NCBI RefSeq assembly: GCF_001187535.1
Contig: NZ_LFIO01000207.1
Span: forward strand, 1 to 64,000
DNA: 64,000 nt
DNA from: Rhizobium ecuadorense
GTDB lineage: Bacteria; Pseudomonadota; Alphaproteobacteria; Rhizobiales; Rhizobiaceae
Reading direction: 5' to 3'
In this document: positions 20,326 through 29,137 of the stretch, piece after piece
Position numbering within the stretch: position 1 is the stretch's first letter
Layout: every line of letters starts with the position of its first letter
Notes under the pieces: generated by a model
Told to the model about the DNA's origin: nothing
Database searches by the model: none
What the model saw: the letters and a program-made list of their open reading frames with translations, nothing else
Position numbers and translations under genes: made by a program

Positions 20326-21033
20326 ATGCCAACGCCCCTCGTCGTTTCCGAAGTCTCGAAAAGCTTCACCATGCACCTGCGCGACGGCATCAGGCTGCCC
20401 GTCGTTTCCAATGTCGCCTTCTCGGTCGCCTCAGGCGAATGCGTCGTGCTCGGCGGCCCCTCGGGCGTCGGCAAGAGCTCGCTGCTGAAGATGATCTACG
20501 GCAATTACGCCATAGATACCGGCCAGATCCTCATCCGCCACGATGAGCGCATCGTCGATCTCGCCGCCGCCGATCCGCGCACCATGCTCCACGTGCGGCG
20601 CCATACGCTCGGTTACGTCAGCCAGTTCCTGCGCACCGTGCCGCGCGTGGCGGCAATCGACGTGGTCGCCGAACCGCTCGTGGCGCGCGGCGAAGACGCC
20701 GTCGCGGCTCGGGAAAAGGCCGGCGCTCTGCTTGCCAGGCTCAACCTGCCGGAGGCGCTCTGGCAGCTTCCGCCCGCCACCTTCTCCGGCGGCGAGCAAC
20801 AGCGTGTCAACATCGCCCGCGGCTTCATCACCGGGCACACGATCCTGCTTCTCGACGAACCCACAGCTTCGCTCGACGCGAGGAACCGCGCCGTCGTCGT
20901 CGGCATGATCGAGGAGAAAAAGCAGGCGGGCGTCGCGCTTCTCGGCATTTTCCACGACGAGGAAGTGCGCGAAGCCGTCGCCGACCGCATCCTCGACGTC
21001 CAGCTTTTCTCCCCCGGAAAGATCGCCGCATGA
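20326..21033 (+). CDS. phnL: C-P lyase complex ATP-binding protein PhnL
   Basis: This 235-residue ABC-type ATPase acts with PhnGHI in forming the ribosyl phosphonate. Motifs are GPSGVGKSS (about 44-52), the PhnL-specific [14 protein letters not shown] (about 94-107), signature [14 protein letters not shown] and [12 protein letters not shown]. It lies 36 bases after phnK, the only gap in the phnG-L series with room for a separate ribosome site (ACCAGGAAGAAG). Its stop overlaps the next gene in an ATGA. Confidence 0.94.
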   Translation: MPTPLVVSEVSKSFTMHLRDGIRLPVVSNVAFSVASGECVVLGGPSGVGKSSLLKMIYGNYAIDTGQILIRHDERIVDLAAADPRTMLHVRRHTLGYVSQFLRTVPRVAAIDVVAEPLVARGEDAVAAREKAGALLARLNLPEALWQLPPATFSGGEQQRVNIARGFITGHTILLLDEPTASLDARNRAVVVGMIEEKKQAGVALLGIFHDEEVREAVADRILDVQLFSPGKIAA

Positions 21034-21647
21034 GCCGCAAGCTGGGTATCGAGCCCTATATCCATGAGACGGCCTCCGTCAGCGATTCCAGCTTCGGGCG
21101 CTTTACGGAGGTCTCCGAGCGCTGCCGCATCAGCGAGGCGACCTTCGGCGACTATTCCTACATCATGCAGGATGGCTCCGTCTGGTGCGCGACGATCGGC
21201 AAGTTCGTCAATATCGCCGCCGCCGTGCGCATCAACGCCACCAACCATCCGACCTGGCGCGCGACGCTGCATCATTTCACCTATCGCGCCGCCGACTACT
21301 GGCCGGACGGCGACATGGAGGAGGACTTCTTCGCCTGGCGGCGCGCAAACCGCGTTACGATCGGCAATGACGTCTGGATCGGCCATGGAGCGACCATTCT
21401 GCCGGGCGTCAGTGTCGGCAACGGCGCGGTGATCGGCGCCGGCGCCGTCGTCTCGAAGGACGTCGCGGCCTACTCGATCGTCGGCGGCGTGCCGGCCAAA
21501 CCAATCCGAGAGCGGTTTTCGAAAGCGGTCGGCGAACGCCTGGACAGGCTTTCCTGGTGGGACTGGGAGCACGACCGGCTGCGCCTGGCGCTGCAGGATT
21601 TCCGCAACCTGAGCGCAGAAGATTTCCTGGTCCGCTACGGCGGCTAA
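21030..21647 (+). CDS. Hexapeptide-repeat acetyltransferase-like protein of phosphonate clusters
   Basis: This 205-residue left-handed beta-helix protein is of the DapH/GlmU-like family often found in phn operons and sometimes annotated as a phosphonate metabolism transferase. Hexapeptide periodicity runs from about residue 8 to 170, with the loop [18 protein letters not shown] and the typical [16 protein letters not shown] (about 112-127). It is coupled to phnL by ATGA. No GNAT-type phnO is present, so it might acetylate aminoalkylphosphonates instead; that role is inference. Confidence 0.87.
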   Translation: MSRKLGIEPYIHETASVSDSSFGRFTEVSERCRISEATFGDYSYIMQDGSVWCATIGKFVNIAAAVRINATNHPTWRATLHHFTYRAADYWPDGDMEEDFFAWRRANRVTIGNDVWIGHGATILPGVSVGNGAVIGAGAVVSKDVAAYSIVGGVPAKPIRERFSKAVGERLDRLSWWDWEHDRLRLALQDFRNLSAEDFLVRYGG

Positions 21648-21761
21648 ACTTGCGATTTAGGCACGGAGAATTGTGACACGAACTACACAAATATGACATT
21701 TGAGGTTCATCAAGCGGGACTAATGCGATGCTGACCGAGGCCTGGAGCGCAAGGGAAGAGC

Positions 21762-22610
21762 ATGATGTTCGAGCTGAAGGATGTCACCCGTCGTTTCGGA
21801 AACAAGCTCGCCGTTGATACCGTCACGCTCGCCATTCCCCAGGGTCAGATGGTCGGCATCATCGGCCGCTCCGGTGCCGGCAAGTCGACGCTCTTGCGCA
21901 TGATCAACCGGCTTCAGGAGCCGAGTTCCGGCTCCATCCATTTCGCCGGCGTCGAGGTTTCCGGGCTTCGCGGCGGGGCGCTGCGCAACTGGCAGCGCGA
22001 CTGCGCGATGATCTTCCAGCAGTTCAACCTGGTGCCGCGCCTCGATGTTCTCACCAATGTCATGCTCGGCCGCCTCAATCACCGCCCGACACTTCTCAGC
22101 CTGCTCAACATCTTCACCCGCGAGGAACGTGTGCACGCGATTGCGGCGCTCGAACGCCTCGGCATCGAGCAGACGGCGCTGCAGGCCGCCGGTACGCTTT
22201 CCGGCGGCCAGCAGCAGCGCGTGGCGATTGCGCGGGCGCTGATGCAGAACCCGAAGATGGTGCTTGCCGACGAGCCGATCGCCTCGCTCGATCCGCTCAA
22301 CGCCAAGATCGTCATGGATGCGCTGCGCGATATCAACGAGCGCGAGGGCATCACCGTCATCACCAACCTTCATACGCTCGATACCGCCCGCAACTATTGT
22401 GAGCGCATCGTCGGCATGGCCGGCGGTCGCGTCGTCTTCGACGGCAAGCCATCGGAGCTGACCGCTGAGGCGGTGAGGGCAATCTACGGGACGGGAAAGG
22501 ATGGCACCGGCATCGACGAAACGATGACCTCGACATCGATCAATCCAGCGCCCGAGCGGGCAGACAATCAATCCGCCGGCACCCAGCCGCTGGCGCTGGC
22601 CGGCCTCTGA
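21762..22610 (+). CDS. phnC: Phosphonate ABC transporter ATP-binding protein
   Basis: This 282-residue importer ATPase has Walker [10 protein letters not shown] (about 36-44), the Q-loop [21 protein letters not shown] characteristic of PhnC (split as FQQFNLV and TNVMLGR), signature [15 protein letters not shown] and Walker [14 protein letters not shown]. Length and sequence fit PhnC/PhoC. The C-terminal 25 residues are Ser/Pro/Ala-rich and look unstructured. Two ATG codons (21762, 21765) are usable after AAGGGAAGAGC. A 114-base gap separates it from the upstream transferase, so a separate promoter for phnCDE is possible. Confidence 0.94.
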   Translation: MMFELKDVTRRFGNKLAVDTVTLAIPQGQMVGIIGRSGAGKSTLLRMINRLQEPSSGSIHFAGVEVSGLRGGALRNWQRDCAMIFQQFNLVPRLDVLTNVMLGRLNHRPTLLSLLNIFTREERVHAIAALERLGIEQTALQAAGTLSGGQQQRVAIARALMQNPKMVLADEPIASLDPLNAKIVMDALRDINEREGITVITNLHTLDTARNYCERIVGMAGGRVVFDGKPSELTAEAVRAIYGTGKDGTGIDETMTSTSINPAPERADNQSAGTQPLALAGL

Positions 22611-22696
22611 GCGAGGCGGCCGCGATCGACCGCCCGCGTCAAGGGCACACTTCTTCGTAACGGAAGGCCGGGGACACCGGTCAATAGGAGAGACAT

Positions 22697-23602
22697 ATGT
22701 TGAAGAAAGCACTCTTTGCAGCAACGGCGCTCTTCGCGCTCGCCGGCGGCGCCCATGCAGCTGATCTCAAGGAATTCCGCATCGGCATCCTCGGCGGCGA
22801 GAACGAAACCGACCGCCTGCGCAACTACGCCTGCCTTGCCGACCATCTGAAGCAGGAATTCGGCTTCGAGAAGGTATCGCTGTTCCCGGCCGCCGATTAT
22901 GACGGCGTTATCCAGGGCCTGCTCGGCGGCACGCTCGACTTTGCCGAACTCGGCGCTTCCGGCTATGCGGCCGTCTACATCAAGGATCCGAAGGCGGTGA
23001 CGCCGATCCTGACGACGCAGCAGAAAGACGGTTCGACCGGCTACCACTCGATCGGCCTGGCGCTGAAATCATCAGGCATCAAGACCATCAAGGACGCCAA
23101 GGGCAAGAAACTCGGCTACGCCGATCCGGATTCCACCTCCGGCTATCTCGTGCCGCTGACGCAGATCCCGAAGGACACGGGCATGCCGAACGACAAGTTC
23201 TTCGCCTCGACGCAGTTCAATGGCGGCCATGAGAACAACCTTCTCGCCGCCTATGACGGCAAGGTCGACGTCGCCGTCGACGACTCGTCCGGCATCGGCG
23301 ATTTCAAGGACGGCTACACCTCCGGCACCTTCCGCAAGGAAGTCGACAAGGGCGCCGTCGATCCGAACAAGCTGGTCGAAGTCTGGCGCTCGCCGCTGAT
23401 CCCGAACGGCCCGCTCGTCGTTCGCAACGCTCTCGGTGAGGACTGGCAGACGAAGCTCGCAGCCTTCTTCACGGCGCTGCCGGAGAAGGATCACAAGTGC
23501 TTCGCCGCTATCGAAGGCGGCGACTACAAGGGTTACGCCCCTGTGAAGCACGAGTTCTACAACACCGTCGTCGAAGTCCGTAAGGCTGCCATTGGCGGCT
23601 GA
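22697..23602 (+). CDS. phnD: Phosphonate-binding periplasmic protein
   Basis: This 301-residue solute-binding protein has a signal peptide (about 1-22, cleavage after AHA). The mature part follows PhnD/PhoD: FRIGILGGENE (about 26-36), the ligand-site region FAELGASGYAAVYI (about 81-94), YADPDSTSGYLVPL (about 140-153), VAVDDSSG and GPLVVRNAL. It captures phosphonates, and in rhizobia possibly also phosphate, for PhnCE1E2. ATG 22697 follows ATAGGAGAGACAT. A terminator-like hairpin follows the stop. Confidence 0.95.
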   Translation: MLKKALFAATALFALAGGAHAADLKEFRIGILGGENETDRLRNYACLADHLKQEFGFEKVSLFPAADYDGVIQGLLGGTLDFAELGASGYAAVYIKDPKAVTPILTTQQKDGSTGYHSIGLALKSSGIKTIKDAKGKKLGYADPDSTSGYLVPLTQIPKDTGMPNDKFFASTQFNGGHENNLLAAYDGKVDVAVDDSSGIGDFKDGYTSGTFRKEVDKGAVDPNKLVEVWRSPLIPNGPLVVRNALGEDWQTKLAAFFTALPEKDHKCFAAIEGGDYKGYAPVKHEFYNTVVEVRKAAIGG

Positions 23603-23619
23603 TCGGTCTTCTGAATGCA

Positions 23620-23648
23620 GGGCGGCCGGAAACGGCCGCCCTTTCTTC
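23620..23648 (+). terminator. Intra-operon terminator or attenuator after phnD
   Basis: GGGCGGCCG, loop GAAA, CGGCCGCCC is a perfect 9-bp GC stem closed by a stable tetraloop and followed by TTTCTTC. It lies 18 bases after the phnD stop and 20 bases before the phnE1 ATG. It would lower read-through into the permease genes and stabilise the phnD message, giving excess binding protein. Confidence 0.7.
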
Positions 23649-23666
23649 GTAACGGGCGAGGCGTCC

Positions 23667-24626
23667 ATGACTGTTGCCGAGATACAGCCACACATGCAGA
23701 GCACCAGGGAGATCCGCACCGCCTGGGAACGGATGGTCGCCAGGCGCCGTTTCTACACCGTGCTCGGCCTGGTGATCCTCATCGCGGCTTTCGCAAGTTC
23801 CGTCCGCTTCGCCGACGAGAGCAATGCCGGCCATTTCTTCGACCGCCTGCCGCATCTTTTCGACTTCCTGAGCTGGCTCATTCCCAAGGACTGGAACGAC
23901 GTCTGGTGCGCGCTGTTCGACATAGCGAGCGTCAACGACAAGGGCGGCGAGGAATTCAACTTCGACAAGGGCCGTGTCTATATCTCGGGCGCCTTCTACA
24001 TTCCCGAATATTTCGAGCTGATGATCGTCACCATCAACGTGGCGCTGCTTTCGACGCTCATCGCCTTCGTCTTTGCCGTTCCGTTGAGCTTCTTTGCCGC
24101 GCGCAACCTGACGCGTTCCTGGCCGCTGCGCATCTTCACCAAGCGCCTGATGGAATTTCTGCGCGCCTTCCCCGAGATCGTCATTGCCGGCCTGTTTTCG
24201 GCAATCCTGTCGATCGGGCCGGTCGCCGCCATCATCGCCATCACCCTGCACACAACAGGCGCGCTCGGCAAACTCTTCTACGAGGTGGCCGAGAATATCG
24301 ACATGAAGCCGCATGAGGGCATGAAAGCGGTCGGTGCCAACTGGTGGGAGCGCGTTCGCTTCGCGGCGCTGCCGCAAGTGCTGCCGAATTTCACCTCCTA
24401 TGCGCTGCTGCGGCTCGAGATCAACGTGCGCGCCTCGACCATCATCGGCGCCGTCGGCGGCGGCGGCATCGGCGAGGAGCTGAAGCTGTCGATCTCGCGC
24501 GGCTTCGGCGCCAAGACGATGGCGCTCGTTCTGCTGCTGTTCGTGACGATCGTCGCCGTCGACCAGTTCTCCGCATGGCTGCGCCGCCGCCTCGTCGGCG
24601 AGCACGCCTTCCTCCTGCAACATTGA
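23667..24626 (+). CDS. phnE: Phosphonate ABC transporter permease 1
   Basis: This 319-residue inner-membrane permease has TM1 at about 30-48, then a periplasmic loop of about 70 residues with FFDRLPHLFDFLSWLIPKDW, and a core of five segments with the EAA-type loop HEGMKAVGANWWERVRFAALPQ (HEGMKAVGA to RFAALPQ). The last part has GGGGIGEELKLSISRG. ATG 23667 (MTVAEIQ) follows GGGCGAGGCGTCC; the upstream frame runs through the terminator hairpin and is not used. It pairs with the second PhnE eight bases downstream. Confidence 0.94.
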   Translation: MTVAEIQPHMQSTREIRTAWERMVARRRFYTVLGLVILIAAFASSVRFADESNAGHFFDRLPHLFDFLSWLIPKDWNDVWCALFDIASVNDKGGEEFNFDKGRVYISGAFYIPEYFELMIVTINVALLSTLIAFVFAVPLSFFAARNLTRSWPLRIFTKRLMEFLRAFPEIVIAGLFSAILSIGPVAAIIAITLHTTGALGKLFYEVAENIDMKPHEGMKAVGANWWERVRFAALPQVLPNFTSYALLRLEINVRASTIIGAVGGGGIGEELKLSISRGFGAKTMALVLLLFVTIVAVDQFSAWLRRRLVGEHAFLLQH

Positions 24627-24633
24627 GGCTGCC

Positions 24634-25977
24634 ATGACGGTGATCGACGCAAACCGCATGAACGAAATCGAAGCGCGCTATCCGGAATATTTCCACCGGT
24701 CGTTCCGCCAGCGTTTCGGCGGGCTGATGATCCTGATCGCGACGCTGCTCTACAGCCTCTATGCCGTCTGGTTCTTCGACCTGCCCAAGCTTTTCGCCGA
24801 AGCCCATTGGGAGCGCGTCGGCATCTATCTCAGCCAATGGGTGAGCTATGACGTTCAGCCGGAATTCCGCATCCAGGACAACGGCTCGATCGAGGTGCGT
24901 TATCCGCGTTTCTCGCCGCTCGGCGACAATCCGCATCCGGACTGGCTGGTCGACAATCCCGATGGCAGCATCACCGTTTCGATCAGCGGCGTCAGCCGCA
25001 CCGTCACCGTGTCGAAGAGCCAGACGATCGTCACCGCGCATGGCATCAGCGTCCCCGTCAAGGTCACGAGCGGTGCGCTTGAGGTGGTCGGACCGGTGCC
25101 CGGCTGGATGACCGTCTATGACGACAATGTGCTTGCCGATCTCGGCTTTGCCGGCAATGTCAGCATCTCCGTCGCCCGGGTGAAAATCCGCAAGCGTTTC
25201 ATCGGCTGGGCGAATTTCATCTTCGACACGCAATCCTTCTTCTTCGACAAGCCGGCTGGCGAGGTCGTCAGCCTCATCGTCTCCGGACCGCGCATCAAGC
25301 CCGACCAGTCCAACCTGTCGCTCGCCTTCGACGACATCTGGAACAACAGCGAATGGCAGCATGGCGACGTCTGGACCAAGCTTTTCCAGACGATCGTCAT
25401 GGCATTCCTCGGAACGCTGCTGGGGTCGCTTGCCGCTTTCCCGCTCGCCTTCCTGGCGGCGCGCAACATCACGCCGAACCGGCTGCTCAATCAGATCCTC
25501 AAGCGCTTCTTCGATTTCCTGCGTTCGGTCGACATGCTGATCTGGGCGCTGTTCCTGACCCGCGCTTTCGGCCCCGGCCCGCTGGCGGGCAGCGGCGCAA
25601 TCTTCCTCACCGAGACCGGCACGCTCGGCAAGCTCTATTCCGAAGGGCTGGAGAATATCGACAACAAGCCACGGGAAGGCATCCAATCGACCGGCGCTCA
25701 GACCGTGCTCGTCCATCGTTACGGCATTATGCCGCAGATCGTTCCCGTCATCGTCAGCCAGACGCTCTACCAGTGGGAATCGAATGTGCGTGGTGCCACC
25801 ATCATCGGCGCCGTCGGCGCGGGCGGCATCGGCCTCAAACTCTGGGAGGCGATGCGCACCAACGCCAACTGGGAAAACGTCGCCTATATGGTCATCCTCA
25901 TCCTGATCGTCGTCTTCATTTTCGACGCCGCCTCGAACGCGCTGCGCCACCGGCTGATGGGCACGAAAGCCCACTGA
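24634..25977 (+). CDS. phnE: Phosphonate ABC transporter permease 2 with large periplasmic insertion
   Basis: This 447-residue permease has TM1 at about 22-42, then about 200 residues of soluble sequence rich in beta-type residues (about 45-245, with SITVSISGVSRTVTVSKS and AHGISVPVKVTSG), then the usual permease core from about residue 250 (FQTIVMAFLGTLLGSLAAFP, EAA loop REGIQSTGAQTVL, GAGGIGLKLWEAMR). The insertion makes it about 150 residues longer than ordinary PhnE. Two-PhnE systems with a long second subunit are known in rhizobia. The role of the insertion is unknown; contact with PhnD is a reasonable guess. Confidence 0.93.
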   Translation: MTVIDANRMNEIEARYPEYFHRSFRQRFGGLMILIATLLYSLYAVWFFDLPKLFAEAHWERVGIYLSQWVSYDVQPEFRIQDNGSIEVRYPRFSPLGDNPHPDWLVDNPDGSITVSISGVSRTVTVSKSQTIVTAHGISVPVKVTSGALEVVGPVPGWMTVYDDNVLADLGFAGNVSISVARVKIRKRFIGWANFIFDTQSFFFDKPAGEVVSLIVSGPRIKPDQSNLSLAFDDIWNNSEWQHGDVWTKLFQTIVMAFLGTLLGSLAAFPLAFLAARNITPNRLLNQILKRFFDFLRSVDMLIWALFLTRAFGPGPLAGSGAIFLTETGTLGKLYSEGLENIDNKPREGIQSTGAQTVLVHRYGIMPQIVPVIVSQTLYQWESNVRGATIIGAVGAGGIGLKLWEAMRTNANWENVAYMVILILIVVFIFDAASNALRHRLMGTKAH

Positions 25978-26120
25978 TCCATCCGCTGGAAAGGCCGTGG
26001 CGGCGCTGCCGCCATCATCATTCTGTCACGGAAATCTTTTAGCCGGGAACCTGCTTGCGGTTCGCCGCCAAATCACTGCACATTGCGCTCCCCGTTTCGA
26101 CGATCCCCAGGATAAAAGCC

Positions 26121-26816
26121 TTGCGCTACGCTCTCTATTTCTCGCCGCCGAAGGATGATCCCCTGACCGGCGCGGCCTCGCTCTGGCTCGGCCGCGATGC
26201 CTTTGCCGGCAAGACCTATGCTGCGCCTGATGATGCGCAGCTCGGTGCCGCAGAGCAGTTCGAGCTGACCGCCGACCCGCGCCGCTACGGCTTTCACGCG
26301 ACGATCAAGGCGCCGTTTTCGCTCGCCGCCACCGTCACCGAGAAGGATCTCATGGCTGTCGTCGAGGAGTTTGCCGCGCGCACTGAAGCCTTCGAGATTC
26401 CCGAGCTCGTGCTCGGTCAGCTCGGCCGTTTTTTTGCCCTCGTTCCCGGTTCTCTTCATCAACCTCTTCAGGATTTCGCCTCGAAGGTGGTAAAGTCCTT
26501 CGAACCGTTCCGCGCAGCGCTTACCGAGGCCGATATGGCGCGGCGCAACCCGGAGAAGCTCAGCGACAGCCAGCGCGCCAATCTGCAGCGCTGGGGTTAT
26601 CCTTATGTCATGGAGGATTTCGGCTTCCACATGACGCTCACCGGCCAGGTGCCCGAGACACGCGCCGCGGTGATGAAAGCCATTCTGACCGAGCGTTTTG
26701 CCGATTTCACCGGCCGGCCGCTTTCGATTTCCGGCCTTGCCGTCTTCACCGAGGAGACTCGCGGCGCCCCGTTCAAAGTTCATTCCTGGTTGCCGCTTTC
26801 CGGCGCCAAAAGCTGA
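26121..26816 (+). CDS. 2H phosphoesterase-like phosphonate metabolism protein (DUF1045)
   Basis: This 231-residue protein has two His-x-Thr motifs, GFHATIKAPF (about 57-66) and GFHMTLTGQ (about 171-179). These are the catalytic signature of the 2H superfamily that opens 2',3'- or 1,2-cyclic phosphates. It belongs to the DUF1045 group confined to phn clusters. No metallo-beta-lactamase PhnP is present, so it probably hydrolyses 5-phosphoribosyl-1,2-cyclic phosphate. I place the start at TTG 26121 (Met-RYALYFSPP) after CAGGATAAAAGCC; an in-frame ATG at 26055 would add 22 unlikely residues. phnM starts 13 bases later. Confidence 0.86.
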   Translation: MRYALYFSPPKDDPLTGAASLWLGRDAFAGKTYAAPDDAQLGAAEQFELTADPRRYGFHATIKAPFSLAATVTEKDLMAVVEEFAARTEAFEIPELVLGQLGRFFALVPGSLHQPLQDFASKVVKSFEPFRAALTEADMARRNPEKLSDSQRANLQRWGYPYVMEDFGFHMTLTGQVPETRAAVMKAILTERFADFTGRPLSISGLAVFTEETRGAPFKVHSWLPLSGAKS

Positions 26817-26829
26817 AAGACCCGACGAG

Positions 26830-27969
26830 ATGAGCAGAGAGACCGTGTTTTCCAACGCCCGCATCGTTCTCGAGGATGACATCCTCGCGGGCTCGATTGT
26901 CATTCGCGACGGCAAGATCGCCGATATTTCCGAAGGCAACTCGGTAGCCGGCGAAGATTTCGAAGGCGATTACATCATTCCCGGCCTCGTCGAGCTGCAT
27001 ACCGACCACCTCGAAGGCCATTATCAGCCGCGTCCCGGCATCCGCTGGAACAAGACGGCCGCAGTCCAGGCGCATGACGCCCAGATCGTCACCTCCGGCA
27101 TCACCACGGTGTTCGACTGCCTGCGCATGGGGGCTGACGAGGACGGCGGCTTCGAACACGGCGAGATGCGCGAGATGGCCGACGCCATCCAGTCGGCGGA
27201 GAAGGAAGGCCGGCTGCGCGCCGAACATCTCCTCCACCTGCGCTGCGAGGTTTCGGCCGACAATGTGCTCGAACATTTCGCCGATTTCGAAAAGGACCGG
27301 CATGTGCGGCTGGTCTCGCTGATGGATCATGCGCCCGGCCAGCGGCAGTTCCAGACGATGGATCAATATATCTTCTACTATCAGAAGAAGCGGGGCCTGA
27401 GCGACGAGGCCTTCGCCCGTTTCGTCGCCAAGCGTCAGGCAGAATCGGCGCGCAACTCGACGCCGCATCGCAACGCCATCGCCAAGGTCTGCGCCGAGCG
27501 CGGCATCACCGTCGCAAGCCATGACGATGCGACGCTCTCACATGTCGACGAGGCGATCGACAACGGCGTGCGGCTTGCCGAATTCCCGACCAGCTTCGAT
27601 GCCGCCCGCGCCTCGCACGAACATGGCATGAGCGTGCTGATGGGCGCGCCGAACATCGTGCGCGGCAAGTCCCATTCCGGCAATATCGCCGCCCGCGACC
27701 TCGCCGAGATGGGCGTGCTCGACGTGCTGTCCTCCGATTACGTGCCGCTCAGCCTGCTGCATGCGCCCTTCATCCTCGCCGACGAGGTCGAGAGCATCAC
27801 CCTGCCGAAGGCGATCGCCATGGTGACGTCGACGCCGGCGCGCACCGTCAGCCTCGATGATCGCGGCCGGATCGCCACCGGGCTGCGCGCCGATCTCGTC
27901 CGCGTCCACCGTTCGCATGGCGTGCCGGTGACACGCTCCGTCTGGCGCCAAGGACGCCGTGTCGCATGA
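26830..27969 (+). CDS. phnM: Alpha-D-ribose 1-methylphosphonate 5-triphosphate diphosphatase
   Basis: This 379-residue amidohydrolase-superfamily enzyme removes diphosphate from ribose-1-methylphosphonate-5-triphosphate, producing the PhnJ substrate. The metal-site motif GLVELHTDHLEGH (about 52-64) replaces the usual HxH. SHDDA (about 235-239) and LSSDYVPLSLL (about 301-311) supply later ligands. Length matches E. coli PhnM (378). ATG 26830 lies inside CGACGAGATGAGC; the longer frame is a shadow of the upstream gene. The stop overlaps phnN (ATGA). Confidence 0.95.
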   Translation: MSRETVFSNARIVLEDDILAGSIVIRDGKIADISEGNSVAGEDFEGDYIIPGLVELHTDHLEGHYQPRPGIRWNKTAAVQAHDAQIVTSGITTVFDCLRMGADEDGGFEHGEMREMADAIQSAEKEGRLRAEHLLHLRCEVSADNVLEHFADFEKDRHVRLVSLMDHAPGQRQFQTMDQYIFYYQKKRGLSDEAFARFVAKRQAESARNSTPHRNAIAKVCAERGITVASHDDATLSHVDEAIDNGVRLAEFPTSFDAARASHEHGMSVLMGAPNIVRGKSHSGNIAARDLAEMGVLDVLSSDYVPLSLLHAPFILADEVESITLPKAIAMVTSTPARTVSLDDRGRIATGLRADLVRVHRSHGVPVTRSVWRQGRRVA

Positions 27970-28562
27970 GCCCGTACGAACCCCATCCTGGAGCCGGAGC
28001 CGAGCGCGGCATCATGGTCGTCGTCGTCGGGCCGAGCGGCGCCGGCAAGGACACGCTGATGAACCTTGCAGCGCGGCATTTCGCCGGCCGCGCCGACGTT
28101 CATTTCACCCGCCGCGTCATCACCCGCCACCGCGACGCCGGCGGCGAGGACCATCTTTCCGTCTCCCTCCAAGGGTTTGCCGCCATGGAGCAGTCGGGCT
28201 CCTTCGCCGTCTGGTGGGAGGCGCATGGCTTGAAATACGGTATTCCGGCCGAGGTCTCGGTGGCGTTGTCGCGCGGCCATGTCGTCGTCGCCAATGGTTC
28301 ACGCTCGGCGCTTCACCGTTTCCAGGCGGCTTTCCCGCGGCTCAAGGTGATCAACGTCACCGCTCGTCCGGAAGTGCTCGCCAGCCGGCTGGAGGCGCGC
28401 GGGCGCGAGACGCACGAGGATATCATGGCCAGACTTGCCCGCGGGCCGCTGACGGTGCGCGGCGACTACGACGTGGCGGAGCTCGACAATAGCGGCTCGC
28501 TCGAAGAGGCCAAGCAGAAGATGGTCACGATCCTCGACGGGCTGCTCGCCGAGGTACATTGA
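27966..28562 (+). CDS. phnN: Ribose 1,5-bisphosphate phosphokinase
   Basis: This 198-residue P-loop kinase of the guanylate-kinase-like group converts ribose 1,5-bisphosphate to PRPP, the last step of phosphonate assimilation. Walker A is GPSGAGKDT (about 23-31). TRRVITRHRDAGGEDH (about 51-66) and the lid region LEARGRETHEDIMARLAR (about 141-158) are typical. It overlaps phnM by four bases and ends the phn cluster. PRPP made here can feed nucleotide, His and NAD synthesis. Confidence 0.94.
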   Translation: MSPYEPHPGAGAERGIMVVVVGPSGAGKDTLMNLAARHFAGRADVHFTRRVITRHRDAGGEDHLSVSLQGFAAMEQSGSFAVWWEAHGLKYGIPAEVSVALSRGHVVVANGSRSALHRFQAAFPRLKVINVTARPEVLASRLEARGRETHEDIMARLARGPLTVRGDYDVAELDNSGSLEEAKQKMVTILDGLLAEVH

Positions 28563-28582
28563 CCGCAATTGAGAGGAAGGGC

Positions 28583-29137
28583 ATGCGCGCCGTCAAAGTG
28601 GTCGACTATGATCCCTCATGGCCGCAGCTCTTTGCTGAAATCAGCGCCGAAATCTCCATCCTGCTCGGCAATCTCGTGCTGTCCATCGACCATATCGGCA
28701 GCACGTCGGTGCCCGGCCTCGCCGCCAAGCCGAAGATCGACCTCGATGTCGTGACGATTTCCGATGACATTCTGCCGATGGCGATTGAAGCGGTGCGCGC
28801 TGCCGATTTTGTCTTCCACGGCGATCGGGGAGAGAAACGCTGGGCCTTCACCCGGGATCACGAAGCTTATGGTTTCAAGCTCTATCTTTGCAGCCGCGGT
28901 AATCGCGCCCATCAGGAGCGCATCTTGTTTCGCGACTATCTTCGGGATCACCCCGATAGGGCCGCGGCCTATGCCGATCTCAAACGCCGCCTTGCTGTTG
29001 AAGCAGACGGTGATTGGGAGTTCTACACCGGCGGAAAGACCGAGTTCGTCGGCGAGACGCTGCGATTGGCAAACCTATCACCTATTGGCGTGGATGACCG
29101 CTTTCATGGGCGGCGTGCCCCCCGGTGGTTTCAGTGA
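28583..29137 (+). CDS. GrpB/UPF0157 family protein
   Basis: This 184-residue protein of the GrpB (UPF0157) family has a nucleotidyltransferase-like fold. The conserved N-terminal VVDYDPSWPQLFAEI (about 6-20), IDHIGSTSVPGLAAKPKIDLDV (about 42-63, given here as IDHIGSTSVPGL and KPKIDLDV) and the C-terminal ...DWEFYTGGKTEFV are typical. ATG 28583 follows GAGAGGAAGGG. A TTG at 28559 would overlap phnN by four bases, so co-transcription with phn genes is likely, yet the family has no known link to phosphonates. Molecular function is unknown. Confidence 0.85.
   Translation: MRAVKVVDYDPSWPQLFAEISAEISILLGNLVLSIDHIGSTSVPGLAAKPKIDLDVVTISDDILPMAIEAVRAADFVFHGDRGEKRWAFTRDHEAYGFKLYLCSRGNRAHQERILFRDYLRDHPDRAAAYADLKRRLAVEADGDWEFYTGGKTEFVGETLRLANLSPIGVDDRFHGRRAPRWFQ

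Noticed and set aside
21670..21700. A possible minus-strand Pho box before phnC (TGTCAT and TGTCAC on the minus strand)
   Set aside because: The strong matches are 20 bases apart, not 11 or 22, and the orientation is opposite to phnC; too degenerate to call.
15601..28562. Possibility that the phn cluster is a recently transferred island
   Set aside because: Base composition and codon use look like the flanking core genes, no integrase, tRNA junction or repeat borders are seen, and the genes are coupled by ATGA overlaps as in a long-established operon.
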